A program made the translations under genes and the position numbers. Positions 6,160-6,253 of a stretch of 6,253 nucleotides of DNA are shown in pieces; the stretch's first letter is position 1; every line of letters starts with the position of its first letter. Source of the DNA: Pseudomonadota bacterium (GTDB lineage Bacteria > Desulfobacterota > Desulfovibrionia > Desulfovibrionales > Desulfovibrionaceae); contig JAHJKV010000091.1 of the NCBI GenBank assembly GCA_018822065.1, positions 1 to 6,253 on the forward strand, in the 5' to 3' direction. The notes below the pieces were generated by a model. It saw nothing but the letters and a program-made list of their open reading frames with translations, made no database searches and was not told the DNA's origin.

Positions 6160-6253
6160 CGTATTCCTTTTGCTCTTTGAGGCTTTGCTCATGGTGGTAT
6201 CTCGTGGCTTGTTTGTCTTTGAGCTTATCAAGCAGCTGACGGTCTTTTGACCG
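6119..6253 (-). CDS. fliJ: flagellar export protein FliJ, C-terminal end (cut by window edge)
   Basis: The last 44 codons of a minus-strand gene that continues beyond the right edge, ending in TAG at 6121-6119. The residues (SKDRQLLDKLKDKQATRYHH, then EQSLKEQKEYDESSALRHK) are a highly charged helix with the Glu-Gln-Lys-Glu-x-Asp-Glu signature near the end that is typical of the FliJ C-terminus. FliJ is the coiled-coil stalk protein of the flagellar type III export apparatus and works with the FliI ATPase and FlhA. The call rests on this short tail plus the immediately following motE, the usual neighbour. The last 41 bases also encode the start of motE in another frame. Confidence 0.82.
   Translation of the reverse strand, partial: RSKDRQLLDKLKDKQATRYHHEQSLKEQKEYDESSALRHKSKDY
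6164..6169 (-). promoter_or_regulatory. ribosome binding site deciding the motE start
   Basis: The minus strand reads AAGGAA here, four to six bases before the ATG at 6159. Neither alternative in-frame start (6192, 6231) has a comparable purine-rich site. The site lies inside the fliJ coding sequence, consistent with translational coupling. Confidence 0.65.

Noticed and set aside
5458..6180. 240-codon plus-strand open frame opposite motE
   Set aside because: It is a shadow of motE. The Leu/His/Gly composition mirrors the Glu/Lys/Ala coiled coil on the other strand.
6160..6231. Longer MotE using TTG 6231 or ATG 6192
   Set aside because: This stretch reads as an excellent FliJ C-terminus in another frame, and the ATG at 6159 has the only good ribosome site.
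6240..6253. Inverted repeat CGGTC-TTTT-GACCG at the right edge
   Set aside because: Only a 5-bp stem, and it lies inside the fliJ reading frame with no following T-run, so chance is the simpler explanation.

Overview
The window is GC-rich and gene-dense, with short intergenic gaps. The gene content (fliJ-motE-truA in a row, a DUF342/FapA protein, a stand-alone BPL-N protein and a two-CxxC ValRS) suggests a motile Desulfovibrio-like member of the Desulfobacterota. That placement is an inference from gene content and protein flavour, not from a marker gene. No rRNA, tRNA, CRISPR array, insertion sequence or phage gene is visible.

Layout. Positions 1-1235 (minus) hold the N-terminal 411 residues of valyl-tRNA synthetase, cut by the left edge. 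A 133-bp divergent intergenic region (1236-1368) contains a striking perfect 11-bp inverted repeat. Positions 1369-2589 (plus) encode a 406-residue protein with a class I glutamine-amidotransferase-like fold of the biotin-protein-ligase N-terminal (BPL-N) type plus an unrecognised C-terminal region. A 168-bp gap (2590-2757) carries a near-identical direct repeat and a tiny upstream ORF. Positions 2758-4728 (plus) encode a FapA-type DUF342 protein with an internally duplicated N-terminal module. On the minus strand, reading right to left, lie the 3' end of fliJ (6253-6119), motE (6159-5491, overlapping fliJ out of frame) and truA (5477-4725). truA meets fapA tail to tail with a 4-bp overlap of the stop codons.

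How the genes relate. The right half is the edge of a flagellar locus. FliJ is the export-apparatus stalk protein, MotE is a membrane-anchored coiled-coil protein linked to motor assembly, and FapA is associated with flagellar assembly in other bacteria. truA, a tRNA pseudouridine synthase, sits 13 bp behind motE and is probably co-transcribed with it. valS and the BPL-N gene are transcribed divergently from the hairpin-bearing spacer. I found no convincing intrinsic terminator or strong consensus promoter anywhere. I do not see a new multi-gene system; the points worth a second look are architectural (domain duplication, domain fusion, overlaps, repeats in spacers).
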